Shown here: one piece after another, positions 8,367-17,462 of the stretch
Numbering within the stretch: position 1 is the first letter of the stretch
Layout: each line of letters opens with the position of its first letter
DNA from: DATFQE01 sp963733845
Lineage (GTDB): Bacteria > Actinomycetota > Thermoleophilia > Gaiellales > Gaiellaceae
Assembly: GCA_963733845.1 (NCBI GenBank)
Contig: CAVTEM010000002.1
Span: 186,001-250,000 of the forward strand
Direction of reading: 5' to 3'
Length of the DNA stretch: 64,000 nucleotides
Notes under the pieces: model-generated
Database searches by the model: none
What the model saw: the letters and a program-made list of their open reading frames with translations, nothing else
What the model was told of the DNA's origin: nothing
Position numbers and translations under genes: made by a program

Positions 8367-9626
8367 ATGCTCGACCTGCTGCCCGAGACCGCGGAGACCG
8401 AGGACGGCGAGCTCGCGCTCGGCGGCGTGCGGGCCGGCGCCCTCGCCGAGGAGTTCGGCACGCCGCTGTTCGTCTACTGCGAGGCGACGCTCCAGACCCA
8501 GGCCCGCGCGTACCGGCGCACGGCGCCGAGCGCGCTCGTCGCCTACGGCACCAAGGCGTTCCCCAACCTGGCGCTCTTGCGCCTCTTCGCCGAGGAGGGA
8601 CTGGGTGCGGACGTGTCCACGCTGGGCGAGCTGACGCTCGCGGTGCGGGCCGGGCTTCCCGGCGAGCGGCTCGTCGTCCACGGCAACAACAAGGGCGACG
8701 ACGAGCTGCGCGCCGCCGCGGAAGCGGGAGCCGGCCTGGTCGTGCTCGATGCGCTCGACGAGATCGAGCGGGCGGCGGCAGCCGGCGTCCGGCGCGTGCT
8801 GGTACGCGTCACCTCGGGGATCGAGGCGGACACCCACGAGTCGATCCGCACGGGCCACCACGGCTCCAAGTTCGGGCTGCCGCCCGCCGCCGCACGCAGC
8901 GCCGTCCAGCAGGCCCGGGAGGCCGGCCTCGACGTCGCGGGCCTGCACGTCCACGTCGGCTCCCAGCTCCTCGACGCGACCGCCGCGGGGATGACGGTGG
9001 ACTGGCTCGCCGCGTTCGCCGCCTCGTGCCGCTCCGAGCTCGACTGGACGCCGTCCGTGGTCGACGTCGGCGGTGGGCTCGGCGTGCGGCACGTTCCGGA
9101 CGAGCAGGCCCCGTCCGTCGAGGAGTTCGTGGGCGAGCTCCTCGGGCGCCTCGAGCGCGGCTTCGAGCTGCACGGGCTGCCGCTCCCGCAGGTGGTGCTC
9201 GAACCCGGGCGCTCGCTCGTCGGCCGCGCGGGCGTGGCCCTGTACCGCGTCGGCTCGGTCAAAGCGGCGAGCGAGACCGCCCACATCGTCGCCGTGGACG
9301 GGGGGATGTCGGACAACCCGCGTCCGATGCTCTACGGCGCGCGCTACACGGCGCTGCTCGCGAACCGGGCCGACGAGCCGCCGGCGCGCGCGTACTCGAT
9401 CACCGGCCGACATTGCGAGGAGGAGGTCCTCGTCGCGCGGGCGGAGCTACCCGAGCCGCGCCGCGGCGACCTCCTCGCCGTCCCGGCGAGCGGCGCCTAC
9501 ACGCTCGCCATGAGCTCGAACTACAACGTCGTCCCCAGGCCCGCCGCAGTGCTCGTCGCAGACGGAGACGCGCGCCTCATCCGCCGGCGCGAGACCCTGG
9601 ACGATCTGCTGGCGCTCGAGGCCTAG
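8367..9626 (+). CDS. lysA: Diaminopimelate decarboxylase
   Basis: PLP-dependent fold-III decarboxylase making L-lysine from meso-diaminopimelate. The PLP lysine is Lys63 in VAYGTKAFPNLALL. Also visible are HVHVGSQ, the glycine-rich phosphate loop DVGGGLGV, EPGRSLVG, the second-subunit active-site cysteine region GRHCEEEVL and the C-terminal SGAYTLAMSSNYN typical of LysA. The length of 419 residues is normal. No ribosome binding site precedes the ATG on this strand, which suggests a leaderless transcript. The stop lies in a short inverted repeat shared with the next, convergent gene. Confidence 0.96.
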   Translation: MLDLLPETAETEDGELALGGVRAGALAEEFGTPLFVYCEATLQTQARAYRRTAPSALVAYGTKAFPNLALLRLFAEEGLGADVSTLGELTLAVRAGLPGERLVVHGNNKGDDELRAAAEAGAGLVVLDALDEIERAAAAGVRRVLVRVTSGIEADTHESIRTGHHGSKFGLPPAAARSAVQQAREAGLDVAGLHVHVGSQLLDATAAGMTVDWLAAFAASCRSELDWTPSVVDVGGGLGVRHVPDEQAPSVEEFVGELLGRLERGFELHGLPLPQVVLEPGRSLVGRAGVALYRVGSVKAASETAHIVAVDGGMSDNPRPMLYGARYTALLANRADEPPARAYSITGRHCEEEVLVARAELPEPRRGDLLAVPASGAYTLAMSSNYNVVPRPAAVLVADGDARLIRRRETLDDLLALEA

Positions 9627-9640
9627 CTGGAGGCCTAGGC
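9621..9640. terminator. Short inverted repeat carrying both convergent stop codons
   Basis: GCCTAG and CTAGGC face each other across an 8-base loop. The lysA TAG is in the left arm and the TAG of the convergent gene in the right arm. The stem is only 6 bp without a T-run, so terminator function is tentative, but the arrangement recurs at two other junctions in the window. Confidence 0.35.
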
Positions 9641-9949
9641 GGCCGCGACGGCGACGGCGGGCAGGGCCGGCGCGAGGTCGTGCTCGGGGCGCAGGAGGTA
9701 GTAGCGGCCGTCGAGCTGGAACCAGACGCCGCGCATGCCGCTGGCTGCGAGCCAAGCCTCCGCACGGCGGAGGATCAGCGCGAGGTGGGGGGCTTCAGGG
9801 GGGAGCATGACCTCGACGAGCCATCTGTCGCCGCAGGTGGTGACCGAGTCCATGGCGCTGACGCCGACGCCGAGCGACAGGCTGTCGGCCTCCGCAAGGC
9901 CTGGGAGCTCGAACACGACAGAGAGCGACATGGCGGCATCCGTTTCCAT
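9635..9949 (-). CDS. Small hypothetical protein
   Basis: A 104-residue protein, or 98 residues from an internal ATG at 9931. It has an alternating hydrophobic pattern suggesting a beta-rich single domain (DRWLVEVMLPPEAPHLALIL, WFQLDGRYYLL). I recognise no family. It follows the PAS-LuxR regulator gene on the same strand and is convergent with lysA. Confidence 0.55.
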   Translation of the reverse strand: METDAAMSLSVVFELPGLAEADSLSLGVGVSAMDSVTTCGDRWLVEVMLPPEAPHLALILRRAEAWLAASGMRGVWFQLDGRYYLLRPEHDLAPALPAVAVAAA

Positions 9950-10011
9950 GCCCGACAGGAAAGCGTCATCGCGCGCGGCTCGTATGACCCATTCGGGTCA
10001 AATTGCAAGCG

Positions 10012-10581
10012 CTACTGCAGAGGCAGGTGCTCGTGCCGTGCGCGTGCAACCGCCTCCAGCCTGGAGTGCACGCCAAGCGCACGCAGGACGTGGCGCACGT
10101 GGTTCCGGACCGTCTCCGGACTGAGGTGCAGCTCCTCGGCGATCTGCTTCGTCGAGCGGCCCTGGTCGAGCATGCGCAGAACCTCGGACTGGCGCGCGGT
10201 CAGCTGAGGATGAGCCGGCACCTCGGCGGGCTCGTCGTGGAGCAGCTGCCCGAAGACGCCGATCACCCGGCCGCCCTGGACGAGCGGTACCGAACTGATC
10301 TCGACCGCGTGCCGGTCGCCGGCGGAGTCGATCAGGACGGCTTCCGCTTCGGTCGAAGCGTCCGCGCCGGTGATCTTGCGGAGGAACGACTCGCGCGCGC
10401 GGCGCGAGTCTTCGGGCGCCACCACCGAGGTGAACTGGCGGCCGCGCACGTCACCGACGAGCCGCCGGGCGGCAGGATTCACCCAGCGGATGACGCCGGC
10501 GGCGTCGATCGCGTAGCTCGGCACGTTGATGTCGTCCAGCGCGCGCTCGACGTCGCCGCCGAGCCCACTCAGAGTGCTCAC
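10012..10581 (-). CDS. PAS-domain LuxR-type transcriptional regulator
   Basis: A 189-residue regulator. Residues about 12-120 form a PAS sensor domain (PSYAIDAAGVIRWVNPAARR is a typical start) and residues about 128-185 a LuxR/NarL helix-turn-helix (LTARQSEVLRMLDQGRSTKQ, with HLSPETVRNHVRHVL as recognition region). It lacks a phosphoacceptor receiver domain, so the PAS domain probably binds a small ligand or cofactor directly. It is separated by 31 bases from fbiC upstream. Confidence 0.9.
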   Translation of the reverse strand: MSTLSGLGGDVERALDDINVPSYAIDAAGVIRWVNPAARRLVGDVRGRQFTSVVAPEDSRRARESFLRKITGADASTEAEAVLIDSAGDRHAVEISSVPLVQGGRVIGVFGQLLHDEPAEVPAHPQLTARQSEVLRMLDQGRSTKQIAEELHLSPETVRNHVRHVLRALGVHSRLEAVARARHEHLPLQ

Positions 10582-10612
10582 GGTGGCAGTGTGCAGACGG
10601 CGGCGCGGCCGG

Positions 10613-12979
10613 TCAACCCGGATCGACGGTCGGTCTCGCTGCGATCAGCCCCGGCCGGACGAGCCGCGGCGGCGCCTTCAAGCCCGCGTCGTTGACGCTC
10701 GGGTTGAGCGGTTCCGCGAGCGGTGGAGCGCCGAACGAGCGCTCGATCTGCTCCGCGGGCGGCTCGCCGTAGAGCGTCGTCCGCTGCCGCGGGGTGCGGC
10801 CCAGCGCGCGGATCGCCGCCTCGAGCACCTCGGGTGGAGCCTCCTGCCCGTGGCTGGCGCCGGCCGCGCGGGAGATCGACTCGTTCATGAGCGTCCCACC
10901 CAGGTCGTTGGCGCCGGACCGCAGAACCTCCTGCGCGCCTTCGAGGCCCAGCTTCACCCACGAGGCCTGGACGTTCGTGATCCACGGGTGCAGCGCGAGC
11001 CTGCCGACCGCGTGGATCAGGAGCGCCTCGCGGAAGGTCGGGCCCGGCCGCGCCCCGCCTCGCAGGTAGATCGGCGCCTCCATGTGCACGAACGGCAGCG
11101 GCACGAACTCGGTGAAGCCGCCGCTTCTCCGCTGCTGCTCGCGCAGCTCGAGCAGGTGGCGGGCCCACGAGCGCGGCCCCTCGACGTGGCCGAACATGAT
11201 CGTCGTCGTGGAGCGCAGGCCCGCCTCGTGCGCGGCCGCGTGCACGGACAGCCACTGCGCGGTCGTGACCTTGTCCGGGCAGATGACGGCGCGCACCTCG
11301 TCGTCGAGGATCTCGGCCGCGGTGCCCGGGAGCGAGGCCAGTCCGGCGTCCCGCAGCCTGGCCAGGTAGACGTCCAGGTCGAGGCCGAGCGTGGCTGCAC
11401 CCTGCCAGACCTCGAGCGCGGAGAACGCGTGCACGTGCAGGCCGGGCACCGCCGCCTTGACCGCCTCGCAGATCTCGATGTAGGTGTCGCCCGTGAACGC
11501 GGGATGGATCCCGCCCTGCAGGCAGATCTCCACGGCTCCGCGCTCCCAGGCTTCCTCCGCACGGCGTGCGATCTCCTCGACCGGTACGAGGTACGGCTTC
11601 CCGCGCAGGTCCTCGGCGAGCTTTCCCTTCGAGAACGCGCAGAAACCGCAGCGGAAGTAGCAGACGTTGGTGTAGTTGACATTGCGCGTGACGACGTACG
11701 TGACCTCGTCGCCGCAGACCTCGCGCCGCAGCGCGTCCGCGGCTGCCAGAACCCGGTGGAGTTCCTCCCCGCGCGCCGAGAAGAGCCGGACGATCTCCTC
11801 CTCGCCCAGCTCGTCCCGGCTGTCCACCGGGAGGGCGTCGCGCGGCGTGAAGGGAATTTCGGTCTGAGCCCCTGCCGCCCAGCCGTCCTCGCGGCCGAGG
11901 CCGTCGGCGTCGGCGCGCCTGAGCGCCGCGGGGAGCACGGCCGGGTCGACCCACTCGCCGCCCAGGAACTCCGGGTAGGCCGCCAGCCGCGGCGCCAGCT
12001 CCAGCCCGGCGGCGCGGGTCGCCGCGGCCAGCCGCTCGACCTCGGGCCACGGCGCCTCCGGGTTGACGTGGTCGATCGTCACGGGCGAGATCCCGCCCCA
12101 GTCGTCGATGCCTGCGTCGAGCAGGCGCGGGAAGTCGTCGTAGCTGAGGTTCGGCGGCGCCTGCACGTGCACCTCGGGCGGGAGCACGAGCCGGGCCACG
12201 GCAGCCGACCAGAGCAGCTCGTCGAGCGGGGGCTCGGGCGCGTCGGCCATGCGCGTCCCCGGCTTCGCGCGGAAGTTCTGGACGATCACCTCCTGCACGT
12301 GGCCGTGGCGCTCGTGCAGCTCGCGGATCGCGAGCAGAGCCTCGACCCGCTCGGCTCTCGTCTCGCCGATGCCGATCAGGATGCCCGTGGTGAAGGGGAC
12401 GCGCTCGGCGCCGGCCGCGTCGATCGTGGCGAGGCGGGCGGCCGGGAGCTTGTCGGGCGAGCCGAAGTGCGGGCCGCCCCGGCGTGAGAGGCGGTCGGAG
12501 GCGGTCTCGAGCATGATCCCCTGCGAGACGCTGACCTTCCGCAGCGCGGCGAGATCTTCGCGGCTCATCACACCGGGGTTCAGGTGCGGCAGCAGTCCCG
12601 TCTCGTCGAGCACGAGCTTCGCGCAGCGGGCGAGGTACTCGAGCGTCGTCGTACAACCGAGCGCGGCGAGCTCCTCGCGCGCGGCTCGGTAGCGGAGCTC
12701 GGGCTTGTCGCCCAGGGTGAAGAGCGCCTCGTGGCAGCCGGCCGCGGCGCCCTCGCGCGCGATCGCGAGCACTTCCTCCTCGCGCAGGTACGCGCGCTCG
12801 CCCCGCCGCGGCGGCCGCGCGAAGGTGCAGTAGTGGCAGACGTCCCGGCAGAGCTTCGTGAGCGGGATGAAGACCTTCGGCGAGTAGGTGACGACGCGGC
12901 TCCGCCGCCGGGCGCGGGCCTCGGCGCAGACCTCGTCGACCGGGGCATTGACGAGGGCGAGGGCGTCCCGCCGGCGCAT
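10613..12979 (-). CDS. fbiC: Bifunctional FO synthase (CofG-CofH fusion)
   Basis: Makes 8-hydroxy-5-deazaflavin (FO), the chromophore of cofactor F420, from tyrosine and the riboflavin intermediate. The product is 788 residues and carries two radical-SAM halves. The CofG half has CRDVCHYCTFA (Cys44, 48, 51) and the CofH half, from about residue 410, has CYFRCGFCAFSKGK. The single-polypeptide fusion is the actinobacterial form; archaea and cyanobacteria generally use separate proteins. The reading frame is intact. An F420-type PPOX oxidoreductase at 19652-20044 is a possible user of the cofactor. Confidence 0.96.
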   Translation of the reverse strand: MRRRDALALVNAPVDEVCAEARARRRSRVVTYSPKVFIPLTKLCRDVCHYCTFARPPRRGERAYLREEEVLAIAREGAAAGCHEALFTLGDKPELRYRAAREELAALGCTTTLEYLARCAKLVLDETGLLPHLNPGVMSREDLAALRKVSVSQGIMLETASDRLSRRGGPHFGSPDKLPAARLATIDAAGAERVPFTTGILIGIGETRAERVEALLAIRELHERHGHVQEVIVQNFRAKPGTRMADAPEPPLDELLWSAAVARLVLPPEVHVQAPPNLSYDDFPRLLDAGIDDWGGISPVTIDHVNPEAPWPEVERLAAATRAAGLELAPRLAAYPEFLGGEWVDPAVLPAALRRADADGLGREDGWAAGAQTEIPFTPRDALPVDSRDELGEEEIVRLFSARGEELHRVLAAADALRREVCGDEVTYVVTRNVNYTNVCYFRCGFCAFSKGKLAEDLRGKPYLVPVEEIARRAEEAWERGAVEICLQGGIHPAFTGDTYIEICEAVKAAVPGLHVHAFSALEVWQGAATLGLDLDVYLARLRDAGLASLPGTAAEILDDEVRAVICPDKVTTAQWLSVHAAAHEAGLRSTTTIMFGHVEGPRSWARHLLELREQQRRSGGFTEFVPLPFVHMEAPIYLRGGARPGPTFREALLIHAVGRLALHPWITNVQASWVKLGLEGAQEVLRSGANDLGGTLMNESISRAAGASHGQEAPPEVLEAAIRALGRTPRQRTTLYGEPPAEQIERSFGAPPLAEPLNPSVNDAGLKAPPRLVRPGLIAARPTVDPG

Positions 12980-13008
12980 GGCGGGAGCCTATCGCCAGGC
13001 GGCTCGGC

Positions 13009-14697
13009 CTACGGGCAGGCGCGCACGCGCCAGTCCAGCGTCGCGAGCCGCGCGTCCTTCAGGAACGCGAGCGCCCGCACCCGGGTCGTGGAGCGTAGGA
13101 AGCGGCGGGGGACGGCCTTTGCGAACGGCGGCCGGCGATCCTGCGCGACGCGGCGGCTGCCCGCGTAGAAGTCGACCCGCGAGACGCCGCCGACGCCCGC
13201 GCCGCCGACCCGCATCGCGACCGCGGAGCGGGCGCAGACCCGTCCCTGCGAGCGGCCGCGGAGGTAACGCACGCGGAGGGACAGGCCGGCGCCCACGCGG
13301 CACACCCCCGCAGCGCAGCCGCGCAGCTGTGCGAGCCGAGCCGCCAGCAGCGCCTTGAGCGGCGCGTGGGCCGCGCTCGCCTGCAGGCTGGAGAGCTGGT
13401 GCGGATCGGTGGCCAGGTCGTAGAGCTCCTGCTCGCCGTTGGAGTGCTCGACGTAGACGTACCGCGGCGAGCGCAAAGCCCGGTAGCTCGGCGTCTCGAG
13501 CAGGATGTCGCGCGCCGAGTACAGCAGCCCGTCGCCGGCGAAAGGCTGCAACGGCCTCCCGTCCATCGCCCGGCCCGGCACCGCGCCGGCCGCCGACACG
13601 ATCGTCGGCGCGACGTCGATGTTGGCGACCAGCTGGCGCCGGACCACACCGCGCGGGATCCCCGGCCCGCGCAGGATCAGAGGCACGCGCGTCGAGGGCT
13701 CGTAGTGCAGGACCTTGCCCGTCTGGACGCGGTGCTCGCCGTGGAAGAAGCCGTTGTCGGCGGTGAACACGATCAGCGTGTTGTCCAGCTCGCCGGTCGC
13801 CCGTAGGGCGGCGACGAGCTCGGCCACGCCCTCGTCGACGGCGAGCAGCGACTCGAGACGCTGGCGATAGTTCTCGGTGATCGCCGCCACGCGCGCCGGC
13901 CCGATCAGGCCCCGGCTGCGGATCCCGGAAGGCTTGTCGCTGACGTCGGCCTCGTTGAATGCCGGCGTGACCGGCAGCGGCTCCGCCGCGAAGCGGTTGC
14001 GGTGCCTCGGCGCGGGCACGGGCGTGGCGAGGTTGCGCGGATCGTCGGTCTCGCGCGGCCCGCCGCTGTGCGGCGCCAGGTACGCGACGTTGAGGAAGAA
14101 CGGCCCGCCTGGGGCGAGCCGCCGCACCGCGTCGACGGCCTTCCGCGTGTAGACGTCGGCCTGGTAGGAGGCGGGGTCGGCGCCGTAGCGCACGGTGCGC
14201 CCGTTCTCGTTCAGCGTGTAGTTGTAGAACTGGTAGGTCGAGGGGTCGACCGAGCCGTACCACTCGGTCCACCCGGGCGGGATCTCCGTTGCAGAACGCC
14301 GGCCGTAGCCGTTCAGGTACTTGCCGATGTGCACGGTCCGGTAGCCGGCGCGTTGCAGCCAGACGGGCATCGTGTTCGAGTGGTCGAGCTTCTCGTAGCC
14401 GCCCGTAGGCATCGCGTTGCCCATGACCGTGTGGTTGTGGGCGTACTGGCCCGTGAGGAACGTGGAGCGCGAGGGGCAGCAGAGCGGGAAGGACGCGAAG
14501 CTGTTCGCGAAGGTCGTGCCCTCGCCGGCGAGCAGCGCGCGCACGTTCGTCATCACACGAAGAGACTCGACCGTCTGGTCGTCGGTCATCACGACGAGCA
14601 CGTTGGGCCGGGCGGGCGCCTGCGTCGGACCGGCTCCCGCCGATCCGGCGACTCCGGCGCCGATCACCACTGCGAGTAGCAGCAGCAGGCCTCTCAC
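13009..14697 (-). CDS. Secreted sulfatase (formylglycine type)
   Basis: A 562-residue alkaline-phosphatase-superfamily hydrolase with an N-terminal signal peptide (hydrophobic about 3-20, cleavage near AGS/AGA). NVLVVMTDDQ supplies the metal-binding Asp pair. The formylglycine site is Cys73 in CCPSRSTFLTGQ (C-x-P-S-R), and the second signature GYRTVHIGKYLNGYG follows. FTADNGFFHGEH supplies the remaining metal ligands. The C-terminal 110 residues form an extra Arg-rich beta domain (RVGGAGVGGVSRVDFYAG). The substrate is unknown; the family includes aryl- and N-sulfoglucosamine sulfatases. No formylglycine-generating enzyme gene is nearby. Confidence 0.92.
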   Translation of the reverse strand: MRGLLLLLAVVIGAGVAGSAGAGPTQAPARPNVLVVMTDDQTVESLRVMTNVRALLAGEGTTFANSFASFPLCCPSRSTFLTGQYAHNHTVMGNAMPTGGYEKLDHSNTMPVWLQRAGYRTVHIGKYLNGYGRRSATEIPPGWTEWYGSVDPSTYQFYNYTLNENGRTVRYGADPASYQADVYTRKAVDAVRRLAPGGPFFLNVAYLAPHSGGPRETDDPRNLATPVPAPRHRNRFAAEPLPVTPAFNEADVSDKPSGIRSRGLIGPARVAAITENYRQRLESLLAVDEGVAELVAALRATGELDNTLIVFTADNGFFHGEHRVQTGKVLHYEPSTRVPLILRGPGIPRGVVRRQLVANIDVAPTIVSAAGAVPGRAMDGRPLQPFAGDGLLYSARDILLETPSYRALRSPRYVYVEHSNGEQELYDLATDPHQLSSLQASAAHAPLKALLAARLAQLRGCAAGVCRVGAGLSLRVRYLRGRSQGRVCARSAVAMRVGGAGVGGVSRVDFYAGSRRVAQDRRPPFAKAVPRRFLRSTTRVRALAFLKDARLATLDWRVRACP

Positions 14698-14707
14698 GCG
14701 ACCGACC

Positions 14708-16648
14708 CTACGAAAGGTGTGTTAGACCGCTGTTAGGCGTCTGTTCGGATCGTGGGACGAGCTCGAGCGTCGCCGGATCGGTGACGGGCGCCCTGCAGGC
14801 AAAGCGCTCGCAGACATACACGGCGGGCTGGCCGCCGACCAGATCCTTGCCCTCGAGGAGCGGCACGCCTTCCGCCGGGCCGACCGCGGCCACGGTGCCC
14901 GGCTGGAACGGCGCCAGCGCCGCGCGGGCGACCGGGCTGGCGGGCGGTCCCACGATCGCGAGCTCGCGCGGCGGCGAGAAGTGCAGGTCGAGCGCCGACA
15001 GCGCCCACCCGAAGGCCAGAGGCGCGCGCGGGACAGCTGCGTGCACCAGGCGGAAGACGGAGACCGCGCGGCCGGTCAGCTCCTCGTCGCCGTAGATCCG
15101 CGCCAGCCGCAGCAGCACCCAGGCCAGCATCGCGTTCCCGGACGGCGTCGGCTGGTCCTCGAGGTCCTTCCGCCGCGCCACGAGCTCCTCGCCGGCGGAG
15201 AGGAAGAAGCCGCCGCGCTCGTCGTCGGCGAACAGCTCGACCGCGAGCCGCGCCAGCCGGTTCGCCTCCTCGAGCCAGCGCAGCTCACCCGTGGCGACGT
15301 GCAGCTCGAGCAGGCCGTTGGCGACGTCCGCGTAGTCGGGGAGGAACCCGGATGCGCCGGCGCGGTCGTCGCGCCAGGTGCGGTGCAGCCCCCCTTCCCC
15401 GTCGGAGAGCGGCCCGAGCAGGAACTCAGCAAGCCGCTGCGCCGCCTCCAGCCAGTCCTCCCGCTCGAGCCTCCGTCCCGCCTCGGCGAGCGCCGCGAGC
15501 AGCAGCCCGTTCCACGAGGCCACGACTTTGTCGTCGCGCGCCGGCTTGGGGCGCTGCTCGCGCTCGGCGAAGAGCCGCGCGCGCAGCTCCGGCTCGACCC
15601 GGCCGCGGATCACCGAGCGGCCGAGCTCGAACGGCCGTAGGAGCTCCTCGGGCACGCCTTCCTCCGCCGTCCACGTGAACGTCAGGCCCTCCACGCCGTC
15701 GGTGTCGGCGTCCTGTGAGGACGCGAAGCCTCCGTCGGGGAGGGCGAGCTCGCGCAGGACGTACTCGAGCGTCTCCTCGACCACCTGGCGGTAGCGCTCG
15801 GTCCCCGTCACCACCCAGGCGTGCAGGTAGTTCGCGGCCAGCAGGGCGTTGTCGTAGAGCATCTTCTCGAAGTGCGGCACGAGCCACCGCGCGTCGACCG
15901 CGTACCGGTGGAACCCGCCTCCCACCAGGTCGTACATGCCCCCCTCGGCCATCGCGTCGAGGGTCTTGGCCACCATCGGCAACGCCTCGTCGTCGCCGCG
16001 CGCATGCATGCGCAGCAGGAACTCGAGCGCGGACGAGGGCGGGAACTTCGGCGCGCCGCCGAAACCACCGTTGACCGCGTCGAACTGCCGTCGCAGGGCG
16101 CGGGCGGCCTCGTGGAGGAGGCTCTCGGCGAGCGGGTCGGTGGACGGCGTCACGTCGGCGCGCACGGCCGCGACGAGCGCGCGCGCCTGCTCGGAGACGG
16201 TGGCCCGCTGCTCGCGATACGCGTCCGCGACCGCTCCCAGGACCTGGGGGAAACTCGGCAGCCCGTGGCGGGGCTCGGGCGGGTAGTACGTGCCGCCGTA
16301 GAAGGGCTCGCCCGACGGCGTGAGGAAGACGGTCATCGGCCAGCCGCCGTGGCCGGTCAGCGCGACGACCGCGTCCATGTAGAGCGCGTCCACGTCCGGC
16401 CGTTCCTCCCGGTCGACCTTGACGTTGACGAAGCGTTCGTTCATCAGCGCGGCGATCGCGTCGTCCTCGAAGGACTCGTGCTCCATCACGTGGCACCAGT
16501 GGCAGGCCGCGTAGCCGACGGAGAGCAGCACCGGCCGGTCCTCGGCCCGGGCGCGCTCGAACGCCTCCTCCCCCCACGGGTACCAGTCCACGGGGTTGTC
16601 CGCGTGCTGGAGCAGGTAGGGGCTCGTCTGGTCGGCCAGGCGGTTCAC
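14708..16648 (-). CDS. YyaL/SSP411-type protein (DUF255 thioredoxin fold + glycoside-hydrolase-like barrel)
   Basis: N-terminal DUF255 thioredoxin-like domain with ETSPYLLQH-type start (here QTSPYLLQHADNPVDWYPWG), a CHWC motif (AACHWCHVMEHESFED), and a long alpha/alpha-barrel part ending in a family-typical VYVCERFACRAPV. About 646 residues. GTG 16648 (protein beginning VNRLADQTSPYLL) fits the family's usual start; the in-frame GTG 16672 would leave only 5 bases to the divergent cyclase gene. The biochemical role of this widespread family is not established. The reading frame is intact. Confidence 0.9.
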   Translation of the reverse strand: MNRLADQTSPYLLQHADNPVDWYPWGEEAFERARAEDRPVLLSVGYAACHWCHVMEHESFEDDAIAALMNERFVNVKVDREERPDVDALYMDAVVALTGHGGWPMTVFLTPSGEPFYGGTYYPPEPRHGLPSFPQVLGAVADAYREQRATVSEQARALVAAVRADVTPSTDPLAESLLHEAARALRRQFDAVNGGFGGAPKFPPSSALEFLLRMHARGDDEALPMVAKTLDAMAEGGMYDLVGGGFHRYAVDARWLVPHFEKMLYDNALLAANYLHAWVVTGTERYRQVVEETLEYVLRELALPDGGFASSQDADTDGVEGLTFTWTAEEGVPEELLRPFELGRSVIRGRVEPELRARLFAEREQRPKPARDDKVVASWNGLLLAALAEAGRRLEREDWLEAAQRLAEFLLGPLSDGEGGLHRTWRDDRAGASGFLPDYADVANGLLELHVATGELRWLEEANRLARLAVELFADDERGGFFLSAGEELVARRKDLEDQPTPSGNAMLAWVLLRLARIYGDEELTGRAVSVFRLVHAAVPRAPLAFGWALSALDLHFSPPRELAIVGPPASPVARAALAPFQPGTVAAVGPAEGVPLLEGKDLVGGQPAVYVCERFACRAPVTDPATLELVPRSEQTPNSGLTHLS

Positions 16649-16677
16649 GGAAGCCCTGTCTACCCTAGCCACCGATC

Positions 16678-17424
16678 GTGAGTCATCTCCCCGGCGGAAC
16701 CGTCACCTTCCTCTTCTCGGACATCGAAGGGTCGACGCGGCTGCTCGAACAGCTCGGCGACCGCTACGAAGAGCTCCACCGCGACCACCGCCGACTGCTG
16801 CGCTCCGAGCTCGAGGCCGCGGGCGGCCAGGAGGTCGACACGCAGGGAGACGCGTTCTTCTTCTCCTTCACGCGCGCCAGGGAGGCGGTGCGCGGAGCCG
16901 TCGCGGCCCAGCGCACGCTCGCGGAGCACGAGTGGCCGGACGGCACCGAGGTCCGAGTCCGCATGGGCCTGCACACCGGCGAGCCCGTGGTCGGGGACGA
17001 AGGCTACGTCGGCATGGACGTCGTTCGCGCAGCCCGCATCTGCTCGGCAGGGCACGGCGGCCAGATCCTGCTCTCCGAGACCACGCGCGCACTCGTCGGC
17101 AACGACCTGCCGGACGGAGCCTCGATCCGCGATCTCGGCGAGGCCCGGCTGAAGGACGTCCAGCACGAGCATCTCTACCAGGTGGCGCTCGACGAGCAAA
17201 CCGCCGAGTTCCCGGCGCCGAAGGCGACCGCGCCCCGGTCGAGCGCCGACGACCTCGCGCGGGAGATCGAGAGCCGCGTCCACGAGCAGATCCTGGCCGG
17301 CTTCGACCGCAAGCAAGGCTCCTCGAGGAAGCTCGTGCAGCTGAGCCTGGTCGGGCTGCTCTTCCTCGTGCTGCTCGTCGCGGCGGTCGTGGCGATCGTG
17401 CTGGTCGCCCGCGCGCTGCTCTGA
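16678..17424 (+). CDS. Class III adenylate/guanylate cyclase-domain protein with C-terminal membrane anchor
   Basis: A 248-residue protein. The nucleotide cyclase homology domain occupies about 5-170: FLFSDIEGSTRL has the first metal Asp, VDTQGDAFFFSF the second, and AARICSAGHGGQILLS the later part of the fold. A charged linker leads to a single C-terminal membrane helix (about 222-246, LSLVGLLFLVLLVAAVVAIV), so it would be a tail-anchored cytoplasmic cyclase. It probably makes cAMP; purine specificity cannot be decided. GTG start; the CoA transferase follows after 38 bases. Confidence 0.88.
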   Translation: MSHLPGGTVTFLFSDIEGSTRLLEQLGDRYEELHRDHRRLLRSELEAAGGQEVDTQGDAFFFSFTRAREAVRGAVAAQRTLAEHEWPDGTEVRVRMGLHTGEPVVGDEGYVGMDVVRAARICSAGHGGQILLSETTRALVGNDLPDGASIRDLGEARLKDVQHEHLYQVALDEQTAEFPAPKATAPRSSADDLAREIESRVHEQILAGFDRKQGSSRKLVQLSLVGLLFLVLLVAAVVAIVLVARALL

Positions 17425-17462
17425 ACGCCCGTGAGCGGCCGGGCGCGGTAGAGATACGCCCG

